A stretch of 6,272 bases of DNA, taken from contig JAGCNA010000213.1 in NCBI GenBank assembly GCA_017646185.1, forward strand, positions 1 through 6,272, given 5' to 3'. Source of the DNA: Clostridia bacterium (GTDB taxonomy: Bacteria > Bacillota > Clostridia > Oscillospirales > CAG-382). Positions 1 to 5,818 of the stretch are shown in pieces. Under the pieces are notes generated by a model. It did not search any database and was not told where the DNA came from. It saw only the letters and a program-made list of their open reading frames with translations. Position numbers and translations under genes: made by a program. How positions within the stretch are numbered: position 1 is the stretch's first letter; every line of letters begins with the position of its first letter.

Positions 1-16
1 AAGGTTGAGAAATAAT

Positions 17-715
17 ATGGAAAAAAAGAGCTTTAAAAAATACTTCGAACAAACCAAAAAACTGCTTTTTGTAGGCGCCGGAATTATTATTGCAGGTATT
101 ATACTGTATTTTCTTAACGATTTCATTATACACGAATGGCAGATTTATCAGGCTTCCTGGCTTACCATGGTTGCAGGTGTAGTATGTATTATCTGCCACT
201 TTGCAGTACGTATACGTGACGGCGCGGTGGACGAATATGCGGTTACCTTCCACAAGGAGCTGGAAGAAAGCCTTACAAGCTTTGTAAACGAAGCCGAAAA
301 GCGCGGCAGAGTAAACCGTGTGTTTGATTACGTTTCCGGCGGATACGAGCTTTGGGATAAAGACATAACCAAGCTTGTTTTCGGCGGCGACAACACTCCC
401 CGCTGTGAGCAGTACGGCGGCGGCGCCGTTACTTATACTCCCGATACTCTGTACGTGATCGCAGGAAACGTAAACCTTTTCACCGGCGATACGAATATAA
501 CCAAATTCCACGCTCCCCTTTCCGAAATAAAGAGTATTGAGCTGGTAGACAGAAGCTATACAAAAGAGATTAAAAAGAAAAACCGCTATGTTGAATGCTT
601 TGTAGTTGAGATCAACACCGATAACGCAAAAGTCGTATTCACCGTACATCCCGATGCAATGACAGACGAGGCGATTGAAAAGATTAAAAGAACCGCGGAA
701 ACCAAAAAGGGTTGA
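17..715 (+). CDS. Hypothetical protein with two N-terminal membrane segments
   Basis: I do not recognise the family. The protein is 232 aa from the ATG at 17. A short basic N-terminus (EKKSFKKYF) precedes a hydrophobic segment at about residues 16-33, a short loop, and a second one at about 46-64 that ends in a basic RIR stop. This predicts a hairpin membrane anchor with both ends in the cytoplasm. The remaining ~165 residues are soluble. The pattern 'YTPDTLYVIAG...APLSEIKSIEL' resembles the strand-turn-strand plus Ile-Lys-Ser-Ile segment of bacterial PH/GRAM-like domains, but this is only a pattern impression. An in-frame TTG at 5 would add four residues. I prefer the ATG because nothing visible could serve as a ribosome site for the TTG, while an AAGG at 1-4 lies 12 nt before the ATG. 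The true start could still lie upstream of the window. The gene ends 6 nt before the amidase gene, so the two are probably co-transcribed. Confidence 0.8.
   Translation: MEKKSFKKYFEQTKKLLFVGAGIIIAGIILYFLNDFIIHEWQIYQASWLTMVAGVVCIICHFAVRIRDGAVDEYAVTFHKELEESLTSFVNEAEKRGRVNRVFDYVSGGYELWDKDITKLVFGGDNTPRCEQYGGGAVTYTPDTLYVIAGNVNLFTGDTNITKFHAPLSEIKSIELVDRSYTKEIKKKNRYVECFVVEINTDNAKVVFTVHPDAMTDEAIEKIKRTAETKKG
707..711 (+). promoter_or_regulatory. Ribosome binding site supporting the TTG start of the amidase
   Basis: AAGGG lies inside the last codons of the upstream gene, 10 nt before the TTG at 722. The reading frame from this TTG begins directly with a classic signal peptide (MKKLAFF...), and the next in-frame ATG is only at codon 125, inside the discoidin-like domain. 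The TTG is therefore very likely the true start. The overlap of this site with the end of the upstream gene suggests translational coupling. Confidence 0.7.
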
Positions 716-721
716 TACATT

Positions 722-2401
722 TTGAAAAAACTTGCTTTCTTTTTAACAGCCGCGATCATTGCGCTGTTTCCCATAGTGCTGACGGCAAAAGCCGCCGTCC
801 CCGTATACGATACCGAAGAACGGGCGGCTACACGGCAGGCTACCGTTACCCACAACAAAGGATATACCGTAGAATATGAGGACGCAGTTCCCCTTGAAGA
901 TTATACCGATGACGGCAAAGAGCTGACAGACGGAATATACGCCCCCGTTATTGATTACAACAATACAGATTGGATCGGCGCAAACGGTTGGGTAGGCTAC
1001 CGTTCCGAAAGCGGCGAAGGCTCTTATTCGGTTACGATAACCATAGATATAGGTTACGTCGCAAGAGAGATCGGTCAGGTGTTTATCCGCACCATGACAG
1101 AGCGCCGCATTTCGGGTCTTACTCCTTTTATATCCGTAAAAGCTTCCGTTGACGGTGAAAGCTTCTTTACGGTAGGCGATCTTGAGGTGCAAAACGTAGA
1201 AAACAAGCGCACCGAGGTGCTGATAAACCGAATTCAGCTTGAAGAAACCTTTTCTGCAAGATATATTCGGGTAACCTTTACACAGGACGCAAAATACACC
1301 ACCTTAACAGACGAAATATGTGTTTCCGCCTACGGAAATATAGAGCACATATCCTCTCTCGGCGCAGACAGCGAAGGAAGAATATACGATTTCTCTGCCG
1401 GATACGCTATTCCCGAATCCGTGCTTGCAGACTCCTTGGAGGAGGTTCCGGGGTATGCCCGTCCCACAAGCGCGAATTTTGACGAACCCGATAAAACCTT
1501 TTACATCGGTGAAGGATTTGGGGAAAAGGTTAAGGTAATAAACGATTTTATGTCGGTGGGCAGACCTTATTATTCCCATTACGTTAATGATATCCGTTAT
1601 ATAGTAATACACAATACGGGTATGTGTGAATATTATTCCGATGCGGATTACGTTCACGATTATCTGGTAAACAAAACAGACGGTTCTTCCTCATCCTGGC
1701 ATTATACCGTGGACGGAAACGTAATTTACCACGGCTTGCCCGATGCGGTTGCAGGCTGGCACGCCGCCACCAACTACAATTTCTATACCATAGGAATTGA
1801 AATATGTCTTCAGGGTGCACCCGTAGGTCCCGGCGGTAACAATGACCCCATAACCAAGGGCGCCGCCTTTGACAAATGGTATGAAGAAACATTTACTCCC
1901 GCTATGGAAAACGCCGCCGTGCTTACTGCGGAACTGCTTGTAAAATACGAGCTTACTCCCGATAAGATACTTCAGCATACCGACGTTTATTATTTCCACG
2001 CAAAGCAATGCCCCTATTATATGCGGTTAAATACCAAAAAACAGCTTGTGCACGATGGAACGGGTTGGAATTATTTTATGGGCTTGGTAAACAAATATTA
2101 CGAAGCCATGACATCCGAGGGATTGCGTATTGAAAAACACAAGTATTCCCCTTCCTCCGAACTGCCCGATTACGTTGTCGATACCGACGGTACCGCATAT
2201 CTTGTAACGAGATCCGTGGAAGCCGCAACTGCGTTTGTAAACGGCGACGCGGATTACAACGGAAAAATCGATAAAAAGGACGCAGAACTCATACGCAGAA
2301 TAATTCTTGGCGAGGACGTTTCCCACGGGTATCCCGATGCCAACGGAGACGGCAAGGTAACTCTGAACGATTACCTGCATATTCTCCGCAAAACAAAATA
2401 G
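722..2401 (+). CDS. Secreted N-acetylmuramoyl-L-alanine amidase with discoidin-like and dockerin domains
   Basis: The 559-aa protein should cleave the MurNAc-L-Ala amide bond of peptidoglycan outside the cell. Residues 1-24 form a signal peptide (KK, hydrophobic core, AKA cleavage before Ala25). Residues about 68-206 look like an F5/8 type C (discoidin) beta-sandwich: 'LTDGIYAP', 'SVTITIDIG', then 'ARYIRVTFTQD'. Such domains often bind carbohydrate. Residues about 290-437 are an Amidase_2/PGRP-type zinc amidase. His297 (VIHNT), His419 (LQHTD) and Cys430 (KQCPYY) fit the zinc ligands. Glu360 (IGIE) and Lys428 fit family catalytic positions, and 'WHYTVDGN' is typical. Residues 507-558 form a type I dockerin with two calcium loops, at 509-520 (D-x-D-x-N-G-x-I-D-x-x-D) and 539-550 (D-x-N-x-D-G-x-V-x-x-x-D). 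It probably docks to a cohesin on the surface or in a complex. The domain calls are strong; the binding partner and the target (own wall or that of competitors) are unknown. It follows the two-segment membrane protein gene by 6 nt and starts with TTG. Confidence 0.93.
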   Translation: MKKLAFFLTAAIIALFPIVLTAKAAVPVYDTEERAATRQATVTHNKGYTVEYEDAVPLEDYTDDGKELTDGIYAPVIDYNNTDWIGANGWVGYRSESGEGSYSVTITIDIGYVAREIGQVFIRTMTERRISGLTPFISVKASVDGESFFTVGDLEVQNVENKRTEVLINRIQLEETFSARYIRVTFTQDAKYTTLTDEICVSAYGNIEHISSLGADSEGRIYDFSAGYAIPESVLADSLEEVPGYARPTSANFDEPDKTFYIGEGFGEKVKVINDFMSVGRPYYSHYVNDIRYIVIHNTGMCEYYSDADYVHDYLVNKTDGSSSSWHYTVDGNVIYHGLPDAVAGWHAATNYNFYTIGIEICLQGAPVGPGGNNDPITKGAAFDKWYEETFTPAMENAAVLTAELLVKYELTPDKILQHTDVYYFHAKQCPYYMRLNTKKQLVHDGTGWNYFMGLVNKYYEAMTSEGLRIEKHKYSPSSELPDYVVDTDGTAYLVTRSVEAATAFVNGDADYNGKIDKKDAELIRRIILGEDVSHGYPDANGDGKVTLNDYLHILRKTK

Positions 2402-2406
2402 CTTTT

Positions 2407-2437
2407 AACAGCATCCGCAAAACGGGTGCTGTTTTTT
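2407..2437 (+). terminator. Rho-independent terminator after the amidase gene
   Basis: The arms 2407-2417 (AACAGCATCCG) and 2423-2433 (CGGGTGCTGTT) pair over 11 bp with one G-U pair. They enclose a 5-nt loop (CAAAA), and a run of six T follows at 2432-2437. The hairpin begins 5 nt after the TAG stop and separates the amidase unit from the lipoprotein operon. Confidence 0.93.
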
Positions 2438-2509
2438 GTATGTTTTATATAAATTGCAAAATGTTTATCGTGAGTTTATACAAAATTCATATTGTTGATA
2501 ATTTATTTA

Positions 2510-2537
2510 TAGACATTTTTACCATATTATGTATAAT
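2510..2537 (+). promoter_or_regulatory. Sigma-A-type promoter of the lipoprotein operon
   Basis: The -35 box TAGACA (2510-2515, five of six consensus bases) and a perfect -10 box TATAAT (2532-2537) are separated by a 16-bp spacer. Transcription would start near 2544, giving a leader of about 50 nt before the ATG at 2596. The surrounding 2438-2580 is very AT-rich and holds no gene. I see no clear operator or riboswitch in it. The near-consensus boxes suggest substantial constitutive expression. Confidence 0.75.
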
Positions 2538-2580
2538 ATAAGTGTAAAGGCATACAGCCAAACACATATATATTTTTTTC

Positions 2581-2589
2581 AAGGAGGAG
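2581..2589 (+). promoter_or_regulatory. Strong ribosome binding site of the first lipoprotein gene
   Basis: AAGGAGGAG is nearly a perfect anti-16S match, with the GGAGG core 8 nt before the ATG at 2596. The same site and the following AAACAA are repeated exactly before the second lipoprotein gene (3619-3633), so the initiation region belongs to the duplicated module. Confidence 0.9.
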
Positions 2590-2712
2590 AAACAAATGAA
2601 AACCAAATTTTTTATTCTTGCAGCCCTTATATTTTCTCTTATTTTGTTCACGGTTTCATGCATAGCCGACGACCCCGCCGACGAGAGCAACAGCGTTTCC
2701 CGCTCCGAATCC
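2581..2712 (+). repeat. Duplicated 5' module, copy 1 (RBS, signal peptide, lipobox, linker start)
   Basis: These 132 bp match 3619-3750 at 121 positions without gaps. The stretch 2621-2682 is identical to 3659-3720 over 62 bp. The module covers the ribosome binding site, the whole signal peptide, the lipid-anchored Cys and about 17 residues after it. Upstream of 2581 the two copies do not match. Downstream the similarity continues only loosely into the repetitive linker and is not visible in the C-terminal domains. Confidence 0.92.
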
Positions 2713-3573
2713 ATGCCGCAAGAAGAGAGTGTAAACGAAAGCGTGTCCCAACCGGAGGAAAGTAAACTTCCCGAGGAAAGCAAGCCCGAAGAAAGCATAC
2801 CTCCCGAGGAAAGCAAGCCCGAGGAAAGCGAGCCTACGCAACCCAGCATTTCCGAACTTTTAAGCGGATATCCCATAATTAAAAGCGAAGAAACCTTGGC
2901 AGAGGATTATCTCACTTTCGCTATGGCTTTTCAAAAGACAAATGAGAACCGATTAGGTAAATTAATTACTGTCGAATCTTCGATGAGCAGCAGTAATGGT
3001 AAGACCAGAAGTTCTTTTACAAAAGAGCTCAGTGTTGGCACACCCGATGATTTCACCGTAGTTTTATACGCAACTTGGGAGGCATCCCACCAATCGGTTG
3101 AGGAATATCATGCATATTCGTACTTTGATAAAACCGAGCGTACTTTGAGAGAAAATAAGTATTACTCCGGTGGATGGCACGACCAAACTTATCAAAACAT
3201 ATTTGAACAAGAGGCTTCTTACATAGCAGATAATGATATATTCGACATTTGGCCCATTTTCGGTTCTGACCCCGAAGATGCTTACAACATAATATCCAAA
3301 GCGATAAATCGGATCCGCGAATTGGAATTTACTCACAACTCCGACGGAACAATATCTGCAAGCGGATGGTTGGTGGAATTGGAAGAACGCAACGAACCTA
3401 CCGTTAAGATAACCGTCACTTATGATCCCGACACGGGATATATAACCGAATATATAATTGATCAAGATATAGAAGGGGACCTTTGGTATCACTTTGACTC
3501 AAAAGCGGTAATAACCGATGCCGACGAATCCACCGTTCCTACAAAAGAAGATGCTCTCGCAGGAAACTGGTAA
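2596..3573 (+). CDS. Putative lipoprotein A with Glu/Pro/Ser linker and unknown C-terminal domain
   Basis: The product (325 aa) looks like a surface lipoprotein of unknown function. Residues 1-21 are a signal peptide (MKTK then a long hydrophobic core) ending in TVSC, with Cys22 as the likely lipidated residue. The -3 position is Thr rather than the usual Leu, a mild deviation. Residues 23-52 are acidic and Ser-rich. Residues 53-80 are a run of PEESK-like units that probably spans the cell wall as an extended linker. Residues about 84-325 form a folded domain with alternating beta-like segments ('DFTVVLYATW', 'TVKITVTYDPDTGYITEYII') and no further Cys. I do not recognise it. The alternating strands suggest a beta-rich ligand-binding fold, but that is a guess. 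The gene has its own strong promoter and ribosome site, and a 60-nt gap without a visible terminator leads to a second gene with an almost identical N-terminus. The start is well fixed by the ribosome site and signal peptide. Confidence 0.88.
   Translation: MKTKFFILAALIFSLILFTVSCIADDPADESNSVSRSESMPQEESVNESVSQPEESKLPEESKPEESIPPEESKPEESEPTQPSISELLSGYPIIKSEETLAEDYLTFAMAFQKTNENRLGKLITVESSMSSSNGKTRSSFTKELSVGTPDDFTVVLYATWEASHQSVEEYHAYSYFDKTERTLRENKYYSGGWHDQTYQNIFEQEASYIADNDIFDIWPIFGSDPEDAYNIISKAINRIRELEFTHNSDGTISASGWLVELEERNEPTVKITVTYDPDTGYITEYIIDQDIEGDLWYHFDSKAVITDADESTVPTKEDALAGNW
2752..2835 (+). repeat. Imperfect tandem repeat encoding the PEESK linker of lipoprotein A
   Basis: About five 15-bp units of the type CCCGAGGAAAGCAAG, interrupted by extra Leu or Pro codons, encode PEESK-L-PEESK-PEESI-P-PEESK-PEESE-P. 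The units are more diverged than those in lipoprotein B. The linker is strongly negatively charged and Pro-rich, which suits an extended wall spacer. Confidence 0.85.
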
Positions 3574-3618
3574 ACGGATACAAATGTAAAACCAAGCACT
3601 TTTAACATTCGAATTTAA

Positions 3619-3750
3619 AAGGAGGAGAAACAAATGAAAACCAAAATTTTTGTACTTACAGCCCTTATATTTTCTCTTATTTTGTTCACGGTTTCATGCA
3701 TAGCCGACGACCCCGCCGACACGAGCGTTGACGTTTCCCGCTCCGAATCC
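3619..3750 (+). repeat. Duplicated 5' module, copy 2
   Basis: This is the partner of 2581-2712, with 121 of 132 positions identical. The 11 differences fall in six codons (5, 7, 9, 30, 32 and 33), and each one changes the residue (F/I, I/V, A/T, E/T, N/V, S/D). The other 33 codons are identical at all positions, including silent ones. This points to a recent duplication or ongoing gene conversion of this segment. Confidence 0.92.
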
Positions 3751-4674
3751 AAAGAGGAAAGCGTAAACGAATCCTCGCCCGAGGAAAGTAAGCCCGAGGA
3801 AAGCAAGCCCGAGGAAAGCAAGCCCGAGGAAAGCAAGCCTGCGGAAGAAAATAAGCCCGCAGAGGAGAGCAAGCCCGCAGAGGAAAGCAAGCCTGCAGAG
3901 GAAAGCCAACCCGTAGCTGATTATTCAAGATTCGACGGTTACGTGATCGGAACGCTTCCCGACGGTGAATGGTATTCCCAGGAAGACCTTCCGGAAATGA
4001 TAAATCAAGGCTTATACGTATCACGATCCCTTACTCCCAATAACCGTCGGCATATAAGCGGCTATTACGGTCTGGAGCTTCACTTCGTTGTCTCAGGCCT
4101 TCCCCAAGAAATACAGAGCAAGTATTACACTATGTTTGATTACACCGAATACTGCGCCCCCGGACACGTTTTGGAGTATTTCGATATACAATGGGAGGAT
4201 TATATAGGCTTTTACACGGACTACGAATACCGCCGTATAATGTCTTTAGGGGAATACGAGCATTACGGAACGCCCGTATATGCCGAATTTTATCCTATAT
4301 TTGCCGAAGACGTATGGTATGACAGCGAGTTCTGGAACGATGAACGCTTTGTGCCCTACGGATACAAATACGCCGATCTTAAGGACTACTATACCCACAT
4401 AGAAGACAGAAACGGATATACGAGGTATTATTACATCATAGACCGTCTTTTGATCCATTACGTAGGGCAAGACCAGTTTGATCAATGGCTTGAAAACACT
4501 CCCGATGAACAGCAAAACATTTTGAAATTCATAGAAGATTTTGAAATAACCCGCAAAATATACGATGATATCTTCAAAGACGAAGAATTCAAGGCGCACA
4601 ATACGGATTACCTTTTCGGAACGTCCGAAATGCAGGAAGAATACTTCAAGGTGCATCCTCTGAACAAAGAATAA
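3634..4674 (+). CDS. Putative lipoprotein B with PEESK/PAEESK repeat linker and Tyr-rich C-terminal domain
   Basis: The product (346 aa) is a second likely surface lipoprotein of unknown function. Residues 1-21 are a signal peptide nearly identical to that of lipoprotein A, ending in TVSC with Cys22 as the likely lipid anchor. Residues 49-93 are a regular linker: four PEESK units, then four PAEESK-like units. Residues about 94-346 form an unrecognised domain without visible similarity to that of lipoprotein A. It is highly aromatic: I count about 33 Tyr in 253 residues, plus many Trp and Phe, often next to acidic residues (EYCAPG, DYEYRR, RYYYII). It contains a single Cys. The aromatic surface could suit sugar or wall-polymer binding, but this is speculation. 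Translation starts from an AAGGAGG site 7-8 nt upstream. No promoter is evident in the 60 nt after lipoprotein A, so it is probably the second gene of the same transcript. A stem-loop terminator follows the stop. Confidence 0.88.
   Translation: MKTKIFVLTALIFSLILFTVSCIADDPADTSVDVSRSESKEESVNESSPEESKPEESKPEESKPEESKPAEENKPAEESKPAEESKPAEESQPVADYSRFDGYVIGTLPDGEWYSQEDLPEMINQGLYVSRSLTPNNRRHISGYYGLELHFVVSGLPQEIQSKYYTMFDYTEYCAPGHVLEYFDIQWEDYIGFYTDYEYRRIMSLGEYEHYGTPVYAEFYPIFAEDVWYDSEFWNDERFVPYGYKYADLKDYYTHIEDRNGYTRYYYIIDRLLIHYVGQDQFDQWLENTPDEQQNILKFIEDFEITRKIYDDIFKDEEFKAHNTDYLFGTSEMQEEYFKVHPLNKE
3778..3912 (+). repeat. 15-bp and 18-bp tandem minisatellite in lipoprotein B
   Basis: Four 15-bp units (3778-3837, CCCGAGGAAAGCAAG type, PEESK) are followed by four 18-bp units (3838-3909, CCCGCAGAGGAAAGCAAG type, PAEESK). 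Units two to four of the first block are identical to one another. The second block differs by insertion of an Ala codon. Both unit lengths are multiples of three, so gain or loss of units would change linker length without breaking the frame. Confidence 0.93.
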
Positions 4675-4693
4675 TTCAGCACGTCACATAATC

Positions 4694-4720
4694 AAAACGC
4701 CCGATTTCTCGGGCGTTTTT
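4694..4720. terminator. Bidirectional Rho-independent terminator between convergent operons
   Basis: The arms 4694-4704 (AAAACGCCCGA) and 4709-4719 (TCGGGCGTTTT) are perfectly complementary over 11 bp with a TTTC loop. The A-tract on one side and T-tract on the other let the structure act on both strands. On + it ends the lipoprotein operon, 20 nt after the TAA. On - it can stop read-through from the oxidoreductase gene. Confidence 0.92.
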
Positions 4721-4732
4721 AATTATCGGGGT

Positions 4733-4760
4733 CCCCGAGAAGCCGTAAGGTTTCTTGGGG
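4733..4760. terminator. Second GC-rich stem-loop just downstream of the oxidoreductase stop
   Basis: The arms 4733-4744 (CCCCGAGAAGCC) and 4749-4760 (GGTTTCTTGGGG) pair over 12 bp around a GTAA loop, with two G-T pairs on the + strand. It lies 5 nt beyond the stop of the minus-strand oxidoreductase gene. Neither side carries a good T-tract, so it may protect the 3' end of the mRNA or assist the neighbouring terminator rather than act alone. A short palindrome (4727-4737, CGGGGTCCCCG) competes with its 5' arm. Confidence 0.6.
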
Positions 4761-4765
4761 TGATT

Positions 4766-5803
4766 TTATTTATATTGTATCATTTTGCCGCCGTTATCTG
4801 CGGAAACAGTTTCTGCAGTAACCAGCTTTACTGCCTGCATACTTTCGTAAGGCATGCACTTTTCGGGTGTTTTACCTTCCAGAACACAGGTGAGGAAGTA
4901 TTTAAGCTCGTTGTAATATGCATCCGTAGTTTCACCGTAGGTATCAAGAGCAGGGGTAAAGGCTTCCCCACCCTCGGGATAAACGGTAAGCAGGTTTCCT
5001 TTGTATTCCACGGTGCCGTGTTCATAGCTTACGGTAAAGCCGTAACCGAAGGGATATCCCTTATAAGCCACGTCATCGTGAGCAAACACAGGCTTATCGG
5101 AATACACATAGTTTGCATTTACTATATCGTGAGCGCTTTTGGGATGAACGGTTTTGCCGAAAACGGAAACGCTTTCGGGGTCGCCGAACAGCCAGCGGAT
5201 ACAATCCGCATCGTGGATATGCTGGTCAAACAGACCGCCGCCGCCCTTTTCACGGGTGATTATCCAATCCTGCCAAGAAGGGGAATTAACGTGGTCCTGA
5301 TATCCGCCCCGCCAGAAGGATGCTTTGAGGCAGGCGCCGTAAACGCTTTTTTCGGTAATATCCTTAAGATATGCGTATTCACGCCAGAAACGGAGGCAAT
5401 GACCGATCATAAGGATTTTTCCGCTTTGCTCCGAAGCACTTATCATAGAAGCGCACTGCTCTTCGTTAAGAGCCATAGGCTTTTCGCACATACAATGTCT
5501 GCCGCTGTTGAGCACCTTTACAGCCGAAGCGCTGTGAAGATACGTGGGCATAATAATGTCAACCGCATCCAGCTCTTCGTTTTTGAGCATTTCGTCAAGA
5601 TCGGTATACTGCTTGTATGCGGAAACGTTACCTTTTTCACCTGCAAGATTGGAAAGGGTGGATTTGCTTCCGTCAAGACGGGATGTATCCACATCGCACA
5701 CCGCCACAACCTTGACGGGAAACCCCTCTTTCATTAATCTTTCATAAACGGCGAGATGGTATGAACCCATTCTTCCGATTCCGCTTAATCCTATTTTTAT
5801 CAT
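4766..5803 (-). CDS. Gfo/Idh/MocA family NAD(P)-dependent oxidoreductase
   Basis: The 345-aa product is a full-length cytoplasmic dehydrogenase of the glucose-fructose oxidoreductase / inositol dehydrogenase family, which oxidises sugars, polyols or their derivatives with NAD(P). The N-terminal Rossmann fold shows GIGRMG at 8-13 and Asp37 at the end of the second strand (VVAVCDVD), where the nucleotide ribose is usually bound. The family signature CEKPMAL lies at 106-112, with Lys108 as the expected catalytic Lys. The C-terminal alpha/beta domain begins near 'IGHCLRFW' (133-140) and carries 'GGGGLFDQHIHDADCIRWLFG' (187-207), where the His/Asp residues match the family's active-site D-x-x-x-H-D pattern. 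The exact substrate cannot be read from the sequence; an inositol or sugar dehydrogenase is plausible. The ATG follows AAAAGGTG with good spacing. The gene lies 13 nt after the GH13 gene stop, and the ribosome site overlaps that stop, indicating an operon and likely translational coupling. Confidence 0.93.
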   Translation of the reverse strand: MIKIGLSGIGRMGSYHLAVYERLMKEGFPVKVVAVCDVDTSRLDGSKSTLSNLAGEKGNVSAYKQYTDLDEMLKNEELDAVDIIMPTYLHSASAVKVLNSGRHCMCEKPMALNEEQCASMISASEQSGKILMIGHCLRFWREYAYLKDITEKSVYGACLKASFWRGGYQDHVNSPSWQDWIITREKGGGGLFDQHIHDADCIRWLFGDPESVSVFGKTVHPKSAHDIVNANYVYSDKPVFAHDDVAYKGYPFGYGFTVSYEHGTVEYKGNLLTVYPEGGEAFTPALDTYGETTDAYYNELKYFLTCVLEGKTPEKCMPYESMQAVKLVTAETVSADNGGKMIQYK

Positions 5804-5810
5804 ATCATTT

Positions 5811-5818
5811 CACCTTTT
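5811..5818 (-). promoter_or_regulatory. Ribosome binding site of the oxidoreductase overlapping the GH13 stop
   Basis: On the minus strand AAAAGGTG begins within the TAA stop of the GH13 gene and ends 7 nt before the ATG at 5803. It fixes the start of the oxidoreductase and suggests that ribosomes ending the GH13 gene help start the next one. Confidence 0.75.

Noticed and set aside
2438..2509. Riboswitch or small RNA in the AT-rich gap before the lipoprotein operon
   Set aside because: The stretch lies upstream of the predicted promoter, has no stable stem I can find by eye and no second terminator.
2529..2765. Small + strand frame starting at the promoter region
   Set aside because: Its ATG is at the -10 box, upstream of the predicted transcription start, and it overlaps lipoprotein A in another frame.
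2487..2876. Minus-strand frame with LSSGLLSSG repeats opposite lipoprotein A
   Set aside because: The repeats are simply the reverse complement of the PEESK-coding units; the + strand has the promoter, ribosome site, signal peptide and lipobox.
3778..3912. CRISPR-like array
   Set aside because: Units are 15 and 18 bp, directly adjacent without spacers, in frame within a coding gene, and encode a regular peptide repeat.
3615..4024. Minus-strand frames rich in LLSSAGLLSS or FPRACFPRA repeats
   Set aside because: They mirror the tandem linker repeat of lipoprotein B in other frames and lack start signals.
4760..5737. Long open frame (325 codons) on the + strand opposite the oxidoreductase
   Set aside because: It is antisense to a gene with clear family motifs, has no ribosome site, overlaps the hairpin at its start, and its translation has no coherent domain pattern.
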